Shown here in pieces: positions 46,001-57,110 of a DNA stretch of 64,000 nucleotides. The notes below the pieces were generated by a model. That model was not told the origin of the DNA. It was given only the letters and a program-made list of their open reading frames with translations, and searched no databases. Numbering within the stretch: the first letter of the stretch is position 1; each line of letters begins with the position of its first letter. The translations under genes were made by a program, and so were the position numbers. Source of the DNA: Rhynchonema sp. JSB1_4 (Eukaryota > Nematoda > Chromadorea > Monhysterida > Xyalidae); assembly GCA_030248065.1 (NCBI GenBank), contig JASAMV010000684.1:111873-175872 (forward strand), read 5' to 3'.

Positions 46001-48467
46001 ACGGCGGCCACTGACACCGACAAGGTGCCAGAAGTGGAGGTATACGAGCCTGATACAATCACTGACACGTGTTGCACTGGCTTTGTCCTGCTGGAAACGA
46101 TTGCGAAGGTGTATTGCGGCGCCACTGGTTACACGGACAGTCCCAACTATCGGTATGTTGTCTGACAGATTATGGTGGCATGCTACTCTGGTGTAGTGAG
46201 CAATTGTGAATGAGCTGCAATAATGAATCCGTCGAGCGGCACATGACTACTCGACTGCTGGCACGAAAAGATTAAAGATGCTTGCAGAGACACAGACTCA
46301 AACAATCTGTGTGGCTATCTTTGGACAACCACCTACAGTATGTACCTTCACGTCCGTTGGTTTCAGTTTGCACCTGAATGGCGAGACCCTGAGCACCTGC
46401 TATGCTGAGTCAAAGCCGTCCGAATGCGTTGAAGATGCCGGCGTTATAAAATGGACCGTGACGCAACAAGCCTGTTGGGCGTGTAAGTCCGTCGGAAACG
46501 ATAGGTTTCTACTCCTGTTTCCATTGTTTCATAATTGCATAGAAATGCATTGCGCAACAACTGACACATAACCGCGTAACAATTGACAGCATGCGCCGAC
46601 ATGAAAGAAGACGGGACAAACATTGTACGTGACACTCAGTCATTGGATGTGTACAATCCAACCGAGGTGCTCGATGTGAACCCAAACGACTATCCGACAC
46701 ACCGGTACTGCAAAGGAACCAACTTGAAGGCCAGTTGCGCAGGCGGCACTGGAGCATTAAGAGAATTGGGTGCGCTCTGTTGAAATTACTATTTGATCTT
46801 TCTTTGTTTACGCAGCTCATCTAATCTGCCCATAAGTTAGACTAGTAACGGTTTTATGCGACGTGTTTAGAGCCTAGGCAGATGATATTGTTGACACACA
46901 AATCTCAAAATCGATTTCCAGCGATCGCGCTTCACTTGAACGCAGAATTTCTCAGGAAGAACGGTTTTCTCAAAATACTTTCATTCTTCGTGCAGACACG
47001 GGTGATGAATGGGCCGGCGCTGACACGACGCCGATCGAGTTCACGTGCAGCTCGGATACAACGCGCACAAACGAAGGCATATGGAAGAACAACGCTGACA
47101 ACAAGATTGCGGCAAGAATCGGCTGCGGTTCGTGCAAACCAGTGCCGAAACACCTACCGGAGTTTTCCACTTAAAGCCCCGGGGGCTCTATGCGGAAATT
47201 GGTGGAAAATGGACCCTCCGACCAGAAATAAAAAATCCAATTAGAGCCCCCGGGGGCTTTAAGTGGAAACGTTTCCACTTACAGCCCTCGGGGGCTTTAA
47301 GCGGAAAACTGGGTGTTTTCATCGTTGTCAGTAGGGACACTTTAGGCCAGCATTTTGACATTCTGATACCATATTTCAACCTAGAGGATCTTCATCTAAA
47401 CGTGGCAAAACGTTGGTAAAACAACAGATAAGTGCGGTATTTTGGTCATTCTTACACTAGTTTGAACTATTTTGGCAAGTTTACTGTTCGATGTAAAATC
47501 AATGGTCCGTAAAAAAATAAATCCAATTAGAGCCCCCGGGGGGCTTTAAGTGGAAAATTTTCCACTTAGAGCCCCCGAGGGCTCTATTCGGGGGGGGGGG
47601 CTTTAAGTGGAAAACTCCGGTAATTCCTTCTGAGGAGAAGAGCTCTCAAATCTTCGATTTAGTGCTCGATGACACGAATTGGTTCGATGTTCGGCCTCAG
47701 CCAAAGCCTGAGCCTAAACTTAGCTCAAACCAAAAACAAACGGCTGATAGGACCAGCAGCAACTCACAGCTGTACAATGTTTCAGTGTGCTGCCTTGACA
47801 AAGACGACGCCAAGAAATGCTTGAATTCGGGCAACAGCGACGCCAAATTCCGCTATGTCGGTGCGACAAATCAAATTCCCAACAGCGTCAAAACGCTGCC
47901 ATCCGGCCAGGAAGTCGAGGCCTACTGCTCGTGTGAGCGTTTTTGTTATTCAATAGCAACGCTTGGTTCCGTGTTCCGTGTGGTGTTAATAAGTCGGATT
48001 GTGGGAACTAAATTTCCAGTTTCCAGTTCCCGATATGACTGCACAGCGGAAATTGGTACCTGGGAACTAAACAACACGTTTTCTGTTGGCTTATTGCTTA
48101 GTTGTGTTCCCAATTCCCGACTCCCGATCTCCGTGCAGTCACAACGGAAGCTGGGAACTGAAATCTTGGAGAAAAATTGTTTCCAGTAGTTTCCTTTATG
48201 ACTGCACGCGCCCTAAACAGATGTAAACATGCCGATATGCAGTAAACCGTTAACTCCTGGGTTGCAGCGCCCGGCAAGACACTTGTGGTCGTCAAACCGA
48301 CCCCGTGCCCGTGTAGTGTGACGGGTGGCGTGTGCACGTGTGACGCCACGTGTTCGGATGGTCCCGATGGAGACACGTCAAAGTTGACAAAGTGCACCGC
48401 GGCTGGCACCTGGCTGATTGGGTTTGAATGGCATTGTGAGAACAAGGGTGGGACTGGAGCTTGCTAA
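40098..48467 (+). CDS. Large secreted protein: Gln/Asn/Gly-rich region, TSP1 module and about ten sushi-like modules
   Basis: More than 25 exons joined by matching phases. The N-terminal part (about 40098-40221, 40970-41186, 41328-41441, 41530-41698) has VLCCESKG and an EEERRRQEE charged run. 41790-41929 and 42063-42121 form an N/Q/G-rich low-complexity region (GNQNNQDSNQPNQDGSQ). 42188-42292 and 42349-42517 encode a hydrophobic Gly-rich stretch (GLVAGGVVGGVVPGVIGG). 42626-42787 is a TSP1 repeat (WTAWSDCTVTCAGGTQQRTR...CNEQPC). From 42860 to 47932 follow four-cysteine modules of sushi/CCP type, each split over two exons (CPAMLGD...STCAG / ETCQDTSKW...YNC). 43658-44528 is duplicated as 44610-45546. 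The last exon, 48268-48467, is Cys-rich, stop at 48467. Exon 46996-47932 is interrupted by the MITE 47157-47620. Sushi and TSP1 modules are binding modules of adhesion and complement-type proteins; no catalytic domain. Two adjacent genes cannot be excluded; the start codon was not found. Confidence 0.7.
40500..40549. repeat. Short perfect hairpin
   Basis: GCTTATTTGGCA (40500-40511) pairs with TGCCAAATAAGC (40538-40549) with a 26-nt loop, in an intron of the gene around it. Role unknown. Confidence 0.5.
43658..45546 (+). repeat. Intragenic tandem duplication of a six-cysteine sushi pair (two units)
   Basis: Unit 1 has exons 43658-43829, 43893-44002, 44081-44230, 44394-44528. Unit 2 has exons 44610-44781, 44968-45077, 45151-45300, 45412-45546. 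Each pair of exons is the same length (172, 110, 150 and 135 bp) and highly similar (VDVGTSV, DAETPTVDVG, GDSPAGSGRYLYGTVLKITC, CEKQTAAPTTAKWNWGANER). Introns are diverged in sequence and length. The unit spans about 950 bp. Confidence 0.92.
45624..45929. mobile_element. MITE with TTA target duplication (PIF/Harbinger type)
   Basis: Begins GGCTGTGATTAGATAAAC and ends in the complementary TTATCTAATCGCAGCC, flanked by TTA on both sides. The interior is palindromic, repeating GCGGAATGCGGAATG and its complement. It sits in an intron of the sushi gene. The 3-bp TWA-type duplication and GG...CC ends fit PIF/Harbinger MITEs. Confidence 0.75.
47157..47620. mobile_element. TA-flanked MITE inside a coding exon
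   Basis: Begins CCGGAGTTTTCCACTTAAAG and ends CTTTAAGTGGAAAACTCCGG, with TA at 47155-47156 and 47621-47622. It splits the sushi-gene exon 46996-47932 between residues PVPKHL and IPSEEKSS. Reading straight through gives a stop a few codons into the element, whereas removal of the element and one TA rejoins the frame exactly. Neither end offers a GT or AG at the boundary. A decayed relative lies at 48725-49147. Confidence 0.88.
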
Positions 48468-49601
48468 ACGGCTTAGTTGGTGCAATTTGACCCATCAAAT
48501 CCATGTTGTATGTCTGTCTACTTTGGTCATGCTGGCCTGCTTTGCGATTTTATCAATACATTGTATTTGTTCATTGTTTCATTGCAATAGATCCAACTGT
48601 GTTGTGTAAATTGTTGATGTTGCGGTTTGGTTTCTTGGTGTCGGTTTGCTATTTTTACGACTCGTTGACAAATAAACCTTGCCTGTGCTCTGCAATGATT
48701 CCCATGTAAATCTGTTGGTTGTGTCCGGAGATTTCCATATAGGCGAATAGAGTCCTCTGAGGGCTCTATTCGGAAACGTTTCTGAACAGTGCCCCCGGGG
48801 GCGCTATTTGGGGTAAAACGTTTTCCAAGACTCGATCAAAAATGTACATACTTGTTTTCTGCACAATAAGAGCCAAAAACAGGTCATTTGCGCATTTGTT
48901 TTAGCAGAATCTGCTAAAACACCGAATTTTGCGTGTTTTGAAATGCAGGCTAAACCATTATGTTAACATTCAATAACATCAGCGATGATTTCCAGTGATA
49001 TTAAAAATCCCACCAGGGGGTCTGTTCGGAGACGTTTCGGAATTGAGACGCCGGAGACTCTATTTGGATAAAATGTTTGAACCAAAATGGCCGATTTTCC
49101 ACCTTTTTTCGAATAGAGCCCCGGGGGCTTTACATAGAAAATTCCGGTAACTTTTCTGACGTTGGCGCATTTATACATGTTGATGCAATCAATGGGGCAA
49201 TGGAATATGGTAGATGTAACCATCAAGGTACTTTTAAACTAGAACGTGCTCTGCCATCTCAACGGCTTCTCTATGAAGCTGTAGTGCTCCCCATTATTCC
49301 TGGTGTTCGAAGGCACACAATGCAACCATGCTTTCGCCGTGGCGTGCATAAATGTTTTAAACTCGTTGATCAAACCAAACGCCGAAAAACTCAAGTTTAC
49401 AATAGAGACGCTGTGATTCAATGCGTGGCCTTGATTCAACAATCAGAATTCGCATTTACAAAAGGGGAAGAAATTGTTGGCGGTGTTGTCAAAGTCTGAT
49501 GCAGCAACATCCCTTTTTGGAATTTGCGCTCCGAAAACTGTGGTTTTTTCAAGTCTGGTCCAGCTGAAGTGGATTTCCAAATTGTTGCACGCCCGAACCC
49601 A
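48468..49601. other. Intergenic region with a decayed TA-type MITE (48725-49147)
   Basis: 48725-49147 begins CCGGAGATTTCCATATAG and ends ATAGAAAATTCCGG followed by TA, with GGGGGCTCTATT-type motifs inside, so it is an older relative of the MITE at 47157. The left TA is lost. The remaining sequence contains no supported gene; an open frame at 49151-49499 lacks any motif. Confidence 0.5.
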
Positions 49602-52600
49602 ATGAAAAGCAGAACTTCGACCTTTCTGTTGCTCGTGGTGACGCCTTGGGTTCAGCAAGGCAAGTGCGCGTCTAACAATTATAATCGCCATTTCACAAAA
49701 CGTGCATTCCAGTTTTCTCAGGATTTGGTAAACCTATGTTTTTCGTCTGTTTTTTTAGTGGTGGCTTCGGATCAAAGCGACGGTCGGACATCCAAAATCT
49801 GCTACCGCCAGATTGGGTGGATGATTGCCAACTACGCACACAAGAGTTTCGCAGAACGAAACCTCGAAGACTGCATCAGCCGGTGTGAGAAGTCAGCTTC
49901 GTGCAGGCAAGTGCTCTTTGCCATGCTTGATGAGCGGTTGACTGGGGTGCCTCTAGAGTAGACATGTGAATGATAAATCGTTACTGATCTGATACATTTG
50001 GCAATTTGTTTTGCATTATCGATGAAACTTCGACGAAATTTCTCCGTTTCTACTACTGTTGTTCAAATGTGCATCATCTACACTTTTATTGAAGATCAAC
50101 TCATTGAAAATAAGTATAGTCCATCCATCAGCTCATGACACTTTTTCTAAGCTGAAAAGCTTGACAGGATCCAGTGCTGTTCCGGTTGGCTTACGAAAAA
50201 GAAAAGAAACAGCAGAAATCGGTTTTTATTTTATTTTTGTGCGCCGTTTTCTCTGACATTGCCTTGCGGAGGGACAATTTTTAACAGCGGAACCTGAACC
50301 TCCCAAGCAAAAGTGCCATGAGCCGATGGACGGACTATACCTTAGAATTCTCGCAGCTTTAACGACTCAACTTAACGCAATTCATTACATCACGTCACAG
50401 AGCTGGCCAATTCTACGGCAACACGACGACTGATAATTGCGTTCTCATCTTCGCACCGTTTGGGTTGAAGGACTTTGCGTCAAACGTTGTGTACGATGAC
50501 ACCTCAGTTGTGACCTACTTTGACTCATTGCAATGTGGACAACAATGTAGCAAAGATGAGTGTTAGTTGATCACGTTGAGAATGCAAATACATCATTGCT
50601 TTTATTATACAGTACTGTGACGATGAGCATTGTGGCCAAGGACTCAGTAGGTGATTGTTCACACACTGTGACCCCACAATTAACCCCGCACAAACAGTTA
50701 CGCGTGTAAAGCACAACGGGCGACAATGAACATCCGTGCTAAATCTCACGCTCTTGCAGCAGACCAACGCTCTTGTCCGGTGTCCCAGTGGTCTAAGTGG
50801 TCCCGTTGTTCTGTGACGTGCGGCGAGGAGGGTTGGCAGAAACGAAATCGCGCTCAGTTACGCAAATCGCCCAAATGCGCGCCAAATCTGACTGAAACAA
50901 GACACTGCAACCGGTCAAAATGCCCGGGTACAGATTTGCGCAGAAGCAGTACATCTGCCAACTCGAGCAGAAAACATTGTTGTTGGCTTTTCATTCCCCC
51001 TTATTCGAGTGACAGTTGTAATTACTTGATATATACGTACAATTCAGAGCGGTCTAAGCAAAGCAGCGAGGCTGTATTGCTTGTGCAGCATTATCATCCG
51101 AAGCTGCAGACAATCGTGATCAACAAAAATGGTCTGATTGTGGTGAGCAGCAACGTTGGAATACCACCACCGCTAGCCAATTATCAGCCAACGGTGGTGT
51201 GGACTGGCACTAAGCTAATGTCGTTCGCCGGTTTGGACAGAAATGCTCCTCCGCAAACGGGTGAGTCGTAATAAACGCCTCTATCAGGGTTGGGCGAAAA
51301 AAAACAGAAAAACTTTAAAAAACCGTTGTGTTTTTAAAAAATGGTTTTGACTAAAGGAGGGCCTTGAGGGCAGCCTTATACCTGGCATAGGTGGTAAACG
51401 TATATGCGGGTGTGCTTTGAGGGCACGGGGTGCATTTTTGGGGCTAGCCCTGGCTGTCCGTCTAACTGACGAGACCCAGGCAGCCGCGGTATTAGACTTT
51501 GGGTCGAAACTGCAACCCCACCACGCGTCATATGCACCCCGTGCCCTCAAAGCCCACCCGCATATATGGTTTTGACTAGCTCTACAAACTATCACATTAG
51601 CACTGTAGACATATCTTTTTAGCGCGCAAAGTCGAATCCCTGATTGGCGGCGCCTGGGTGCACGAACGTTGGGAGTTGAACGTGCAGCGATTCCAACGTT
51701 GGCGCCAGTTTCTCTGCGCTGAGTACTTTTGAGTGGCAACGCTTGGCGCCTGACAGTAGTGCCGCATTGGCCTTTCAGCGTCAGCCGGCTATTTGTCCAA
51801 GTTTGGCATCGTTTACGCGTGCGGATGCCACGCGTGCACTGGTGCAGCTTGTACGACATGCGAATTCTACAACGTCAAAACCGACGGGCCATGGAGGCAG
51901 CGAAGCACGTCAAACTACCATATCGCACATGCCGGGAGCGCGACTCTCAATGTACCGGACTATGTACGTATATTGTATTCATGCGCAAACATTCGAATTA
52001 ATTGTCCAGGATAAAATTTACTTCTCCGGCGGTAACAATTGTAAGCAGCGTTACAAACGATTGTTGCGGTACAACTACGAAACAAACAGTTGGACGAAGC
52101 TGGCTGATATGCGCTATCGAAGAGACGGTCACACAATGACCGCGTACGAAAATGGATTGGTGGTGAGCGCGGTTCAACCAGGAAAGGGGTTCTTGAGTTT
52201 ATTGACACTGCATAATTTTACGAAAGGCTCGGGTCAAAAAAGCTGCGTGCCATGATGATGTACCGAACGGGAGTTGGGTCTTCTGACAGCATCGTCGCAT
52301 GTACAATGAATTTTTGTGCTAGACGTAGAACTCTGGCGGCTCCGAAAGCGTTCATCCAGTATTTCCGTTCCATCACCATATGTGATGTAACTACCTAATG
52401 TCAGATTGATAACTGATGTCAGATTCGATCCGATCACATCCGATCACCAAGTTTGATACTGACCATGCTGATATTAACGTTATGACGTGTCGACCGGAAA
52501 TCTGCTAGCCAGCGCAACGTGTAGCGCTGTGGCATGTAAAGCAGCGCGTGTCTACGTTATATTGCATGGGCATACCAAGTACAACTTTGAGCCGCACCCA

Positions 52601-53312
52601 GACCCGTTCCCGTGACTCAGTTGGTAGAGCAATCGGCTGTCCAGGTCTGGCGGCTGGAAGGTCGGAGGTTCGAGTACTTCCGGGAGCATAGGTTTGGCGT
52701 GGCGGTTGAGGGCGCACTAACGTGATGCAGACGTGAACGTCAGAGCCTAGTCAACCCCAATACCAATTTTGAGGCAAGTCGGCGATTCTGCCCCAATTCG
52801 GGTCCGAAACACTTTAGAAGGCTCAAGTGACGCAATGGACCCGAGATTAAATTACCCGATGGACCATCTTTTCTGCAAATTGTTCCCAATCGAAATCTGG
52901 AGGGAACACGGCTATCTGAGATTTTTGGCACTCTTGGCGTTTACAGATGTGATGTATATTTTATGTGTGATACATGCAGGCCTGTGGACGATTCAGTGTA
53001 TTTATCGGTCATCACACGCCTACAACATGCGAGCGCTACAACGTTGCGACCAATACTTGGAGCTCAATGAGTGACTTGCCGAATGATTTCACTCGTATTT
53101 CGTCGGTGGTTTTAAGTGGCAAGTTGATGGTGGTCGGCAGCGCACACAACATACAAGTGAAGCCAAACAGGCCCAAGAAGAAATATCTGAAAACTAAGAT
53201 TTACGTATACGAGCATGAGCGATGGGTCGATGTCCAAAACGCGTTCCTCCAGAACAAAGATGGTATCTCACTGAATCGGCCAGTGGTCGTGCCGCGGCAC
53301 ATATTGCAATAA
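49602..53312 (+). CDS. Secreted PAN-like, TSP1 and kelch-like protein
   Basis: Start MKSRTSTFLLLVVTPWVQ is a signal peptide. 49760-49907 (ICYRQIGWMIANYAHKSFAE...CISRCEKSASC) and 50396-50558 (FYGNTTTDNCVLIFAPFG...DSLQCGQQ) together resemble a PAN/apple module. The exon from 50761 encodes a TSP1 repeat (QWSKWSRCSVTCGEEGW...CNRSKC). The rest reads as kelch-like blades: VLLVQHYHP...WTGTKLMSFAGLD (about 51075-51260), YACGCHAC...TTCEFYN (from about 51780), KIYFSGGNN...YNYETNSWTKLADMR (52010-52170) and ERYNVATNTWSSMSDLP...GKLMVVG (52980-53150), stop at 53312. The junction 49907/50396 keeps frame only if the donor is GCAAGT, a GC-AG intron; the signal-peptide junction (CAAG then GCAAGT) may be another. 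Kelch blades in a secreted context suggest a beta-propeller binding protein. Exon ends in 51.2-51.8 kb are uncertain. Confidence 0.65.
51284..51600. repeat. Dispersed repeat, copy 1, behind a hAT-like end
   Basis: CAGGGTTGGGCG at 51286 is a hAT-type end without a matching right end. Positions 51440-51565 (GGCTGTCC...TAACTGACGAGACCCAGGCA, GGTATTAGACTTTGGGTCG) recur at 58160-58295. The repeat spans no gene domain and lies in an intron of the kelch-like gene. Its reverse strand has weak tRNA-like boxes (CAGTTAGAGGGACAGCC, GGTTTCGACCC) and might be a SINE. Confidence 0.5.
52606..52687 (+). ncRNA. tRNA-like sequence, probably tRNA-derived SINE head or pseudo-tRNA
   Basis: The A-box-like TGACTCAGTTGGTAGAGCA and B-box-like GGTTCGAGTACTTCC are correctly ordered. 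GTTCCCG (52606-52612) can pair with CGGGAGC (52681-52687) as an acceptor stem, and a T-arm is visible. No regular anticodon stem-loop forms in between (GGCTGTCCAGGTCTGGCGG), so a functional tRNA is unlikely. It lies in an intron of the kelch-like gene. Confidence 0.5.
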
Positions 53313-53330
53313 ATTGCGGCAACTCGAATT

Positions 53331-54033
53331 GTGATGGGTCAAAGCGACGCCAAATTCCGCTACGTCGGTGCGACAAACAGAGTTGGGCAAAAAAATTTTT
53401 CCGTTCTTGCGCGTTTTTTGGTAAATTTGGTACAATTTTCCCGAAATCTAAGACCTTTTTATCAAAGTTTCAAAAGACATTTTAAGAAACTTATCAAATT
53501 TTTTTCCAACACTGGCGACAAACCATACTTTCCAAACAACGTCAAAATGCTACCATCCGGCCAAGAGGTCGAAGCCCACTGCTCGTGTGAGCTTTCTTGT
53601 TATCCAATGTCAACGTTTGGTTCCGTGTTCCCCGTGTTGTCAGGTGGAAAACTGGAAGCTAAAAAATTCGTGTGCAAGTTTTCAGTTTCCGGTTCCCAGT
53701 TCCGAATATGTGACTCCCCAGCGGAAATTGTTTACGGCGCACAACACGAAGCATTTCCCACACTCAAGTTTGGATGTGATAAAGAAACTTTTTATGTGCC
53801 GCTCAGTTGCTCTCATTCGCGCAGATAATACCTATTTGTATTCCAAATTCCCGACTACCGGTTTCCGTGCAGTCATAACTTGGAGCTGGGAACTCAACCC
53901 TTGGAACAAAATTGTTCCCAGTATACGTAGTTCCGGGTATGTATGACTCAAGGTTGACAAAGTGCAACGCAGGCGGCACGTGGCTGATCGGGTTTGAATG
54001 TTGTGAGAATAAGGGTGGGACTGGAGCTTGCTA
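53331..54033 (+). pseudogene. Broken duplicate of the 3' end of the sushi gene
   Basis: Contains SDAKFRYVGATN, then LPSGQEVEAHCSCE, the following intron, and LTKC.AGGTWLIGFE..CENK, then GGTGAC and a stop. These match, in order, the last two exons of the gene ending at 48467 (SDAKFRYVGATN, LPSGQEVEAYCSC, LTKCTAAGTWLIGFEWHC, GGTGAC). The last exon lacks its 5' half and carries small deletions, and a hAT MITE interrupts the first part. It begins directly after the stop of the kelch-like gene. Confidence 0.8.
53378..53514. mobile_element. hAT-like MITE, TSD GCGACAAA
   Basis: 137 bp, beginning CAGAGTTGGGCAAAAAAA and ending TTTTTTTCCAACACTG, with GCGACAAA at 53370-53377 and 53515-53522. The paralogous site in the intact gene (near 47862) reads GCGACAAA once, uninterrupted, which is a natural empty site. 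Confidence 0.92.
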
Positions 54034-55148
54034 GAGTGCTGTATATGGTGTAGTTTGGGCAATCCTGTACATATCTTATGTTTGTCGATTTTGATCATTG
54101 TTTGTCTGGCGTCTACCTTAATTTTATCAACCCATCGTTGGATGTTTCATTGCAATCTGGCCAATAGTTGTGTAAATCGCTGATAATGCCGATGGTTTCT
54201 TGGTGGTGGGTTTGCCTGTATTTGTACCACTTTTTAATCAATAAATTTTTTGTCTGTACTGTGCAATGATTCCTGTGTTGCTTGTATCCGACTTTTGGCC
54301 ACGGTGATTGCTTCTGCTTTTTTCAACACAATCATTACAAGGGAACGCTGACGTTACTGGATGACAAGTCATATGGATTTATAAGATGCATTTGAATCAA
54401 AGAACATTGTACATACGGTCACACCATTTTATCTCTTCGTTTTTTGCACCAATTGACCTCAGCTTTCATGCATTGTTCCCGTAGATATTCCAATTGATTC
54501 TAAAACCAGGAAATATTTCCGTCAAGACGGGTATGGGCAAAAACTTCCCAAATCTGATCAAACCTGTAGTTCCTCCTTTCGACACTCCGGTATGACTTTC
54601 TGATTTCTGGGAAAATTAGAACTGAACGGATATTTGACCACTTGATGAGGTCGAACGAAATTGGCCGGTCGCGGCGCACTCAGCTCGGAGATGCCGCGGT
54701 CGCAAATGTCTTTGGCGCGGGAGTAACTGCGATTCAATTTTTGTTAAGAAACCGGTTCTTCAAGAAAAATTGATCAAAGGACAAAAACCGTTCAACTGAC
54801 TTTCCAACAGCGTACTGTGCTTGTGCTCGAATCAAATCAAGCACGGGGACCGTCTTATCTCCAATCGATCGTTCTAGCTCTTGTATGACGCGATGGGCAG
54901 TAGTCTATTAACAATATAATGTTTCACAACTTGTGTTAAGAATTGGTGCCAGCAAAACTGGTGATCATTCCGAGATATGGTGAATAAACACGTCGACAAC
55001 ATCGACTCGTGCATTACCATGTGTTCGCTCGTGTTCATCTTGCACGACAACAGCACGCGACAACAGGTGTACAAGTAGGATGTGAGCTCGTACGATTCAA
55101 CGAGGACAGTGGTCTATAATGATTGATATTGATTGATTTGATGGAGAC
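54034..55148. other. Intergenic, nothing recognised
   Basis: It continues the similarity to the 3' flank of the sushi gene for about 200 bp (ATTTTATCAA...AATAAATTTTTTGTCTGTACTGTG-type tail, similar to 48535-48700), then unique sequence without supported features. Confidence 0.45.
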
Positions 55149-56800
55149 TTACAAGGACACTAAAAAGCGCAGACCCTGAGCAACGAGACTAACAAAGTGT
55201 GGATTCTCTTGTCTGATGCGTTCTGCGTCTTGGAAACACTCGGCCGCTTTCTCCATGTGTCCGTGTATTATATTCTGCACGCCAGATTTGACGATCGTTT
55301 CGAAATCTTGAAACGTTGCCGGCGGCAGGTGGCCTTCGATCGATTGACATTTGTCTGGTGATGTTTCACAGTTCTCGTTCTTGGCGATATTGTTCTCAGA
55401 GCGAATCGTCTTCTTGGCGAGTATATTATGACGTTGCTTCCGCTTGTTTGCTTTCGTCGTTCGGGCGCAACTTTTCGGCGATAGTCTCGTCCTCGCATAG
55501 ACGTGCACCAACCAGTACATGGCACATTTGATGCAATCAATGGTCCATCGAATCAGATCAAAACTGATGAAGCACGACCACACCGCGAACATGAATACAA
55601 GCAGACAATAAAGGACAAACAGCACCCGTACAGTCCAACGCTTTCTGGCCCATGTTCTGCTGAAGCTAAAATACTCGTCTACATATTCGGACAAATGTCT
55701 GTCGATTTGCAACCATTTCTGGCCAAGGTGCACCTGGCGGCTACACGTGCTGCCGGATTTATTCTGCAGGTAGACCTGTCCGTAGTAAAATAATCGATAA
55801 TGGGCGTCACTGGTTGCTTTCTCGCAATAGTTGAACGCCCTCACAAAATTCTTTTCAATTTTCTTGCATGTCATCGGAGTCTTGGTCCACGCTATCAAGC
55901 TGTGTAGGCTATCCGAGCACGAACGAAGCCCATTGTCCGCCTGCAATCACACCAGAAACTTTTCGACTGCTTTCCGTTTAGGCCCACCATCTGCACAAAT
56001 CGTATTCTGATTCTGCGAATGAAATTTGCTACCTGTTCTGCCCAAATCCTGAACTCTACGGTGCAAGAAAGTTCCGTGTAAACATGCAATGTTCCACGTT
56101 GACCTTGACAGCAATAGCAATGTTTCATTTTTATATACCTACAGTACATTACGCCGACCTTATACGCAGCTGCTCTTGTTTATACCGTTTCGAAAATTCC
56201 ACCATTTGCTCGACTGTTCATCAGAATCCTGTCGTTAACGAACATACAAACTGACTCACCCTTTGTCCAAGTGCCCACGTTTGATGATCAATGACGTTAA
56301 CAATCTGGGTGCCGAAATTTTTGAAATTGTCCACGGGAAACGGCAGCCACCAAAAGAGCATGCACACATCCTTGTAGTACCACCAGATGTTTTTCAGCAA
56401 AACTGTGACATCGAAGTACAACCAGGATTCTTGATAGCCCTTGGCGAACAATTGCCGTAGAGCTTGGTTGTCTGCTTGTTGTGATATGTCGTTGCGCTGA
56501 ACAGCCATGAGGGATGTGCATTGAAGAATCATCGCACCCAGCATGTGGAAGAAGATGGTCGTCAACATTGTGCATCGAATTTTGCGCAGAAATTTGTTGT
56601 CTGAAAATACGGCGACCCTAAAGTAGACCAAATATTGAGTTGATCGACAATCTGCCTGAACAGTTTATTCGGGTGAAATAAACAAAAAACGGTCCGACAA
56701 AACCGGTTGACAAACAATAATGCTGCTGACCGACGCACTAAACGAACAGTGTTTGCCAACGTGTCAGTCGGCCACGTCGAAACGTTTTCGTAAAACTCTG
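55149..56800 (-). CDS. Membrane protein with TPR-like C-terminus, unrecognised family
   Basis: The last exon (55942-55149, stop at 55149) encodes ADNGLRSCSDSLHSLIAWTK at its start, a paired hydrophobic region (VRVLFVLYCLLVFMFAVWSC followed by FISFDLIRWTIDCIKCAMYW), a long basic linker and an amphipathic C-terminus (HGHMEKAAECFQDAERIRQE) that looks like one TPR-type helix pair. The preceding exon (about 56595-56259, ending ...WALGQR) has hydrophobic parts (MLTTIFFHMLGAMILQCTS, VCMLFWWLPFPVDNF). A further exon to about 56800 (FYENVSTWPTDTLANTVRLV) is likely, but its junction would need an unusually short intron. The phase between the last two exons agrees (both phase 0). The gene is convergent with the kelch-like gene and divergent from TTLL. 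No function assigned. Confidence 0.55.
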
Positions 56801-57110
56801 CCACATGTTCGAAAGATACAGTGAAACATCAGGGTCGACGTTTGACGTGGCTGGCGATATTTATTCAACATCAGCATCACGGCTATATTTCTCAACAGTG
56901 ACAAACAGCAACCAATCTGCGAACCGGGCGGACCTTGCACACAGCACGAGCGGGAATTGGCGGCACCGCGCGCAAGCAATCGTGTCTTGTCAGCGCTCAA
57001 CGGTTGCAGGATGCGAGTGCCCTTGTTCCACGCTTCAGGCGCAAAGGTCGATTAGCATTGATGTTGTTCTCCTGACAGTGTGTAAAACTTTTAAAGGTAT
57101 AGGTCATAGT

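Noticed and set aside
52606..52687. Functional tRNA gene
   Set aside because: Acceptor stem and A/B boxes are plausible, but no anticodon stem-loop can be formed, so it is listed only as tRNA-like.
55149..56800. Innexin or pannexin identity for the minus-strand membrane protein
   Set aside because: The helix-rich layout suggested it at first, but the YYQW motif and the paired extracellular cysteines of innexins are absent.
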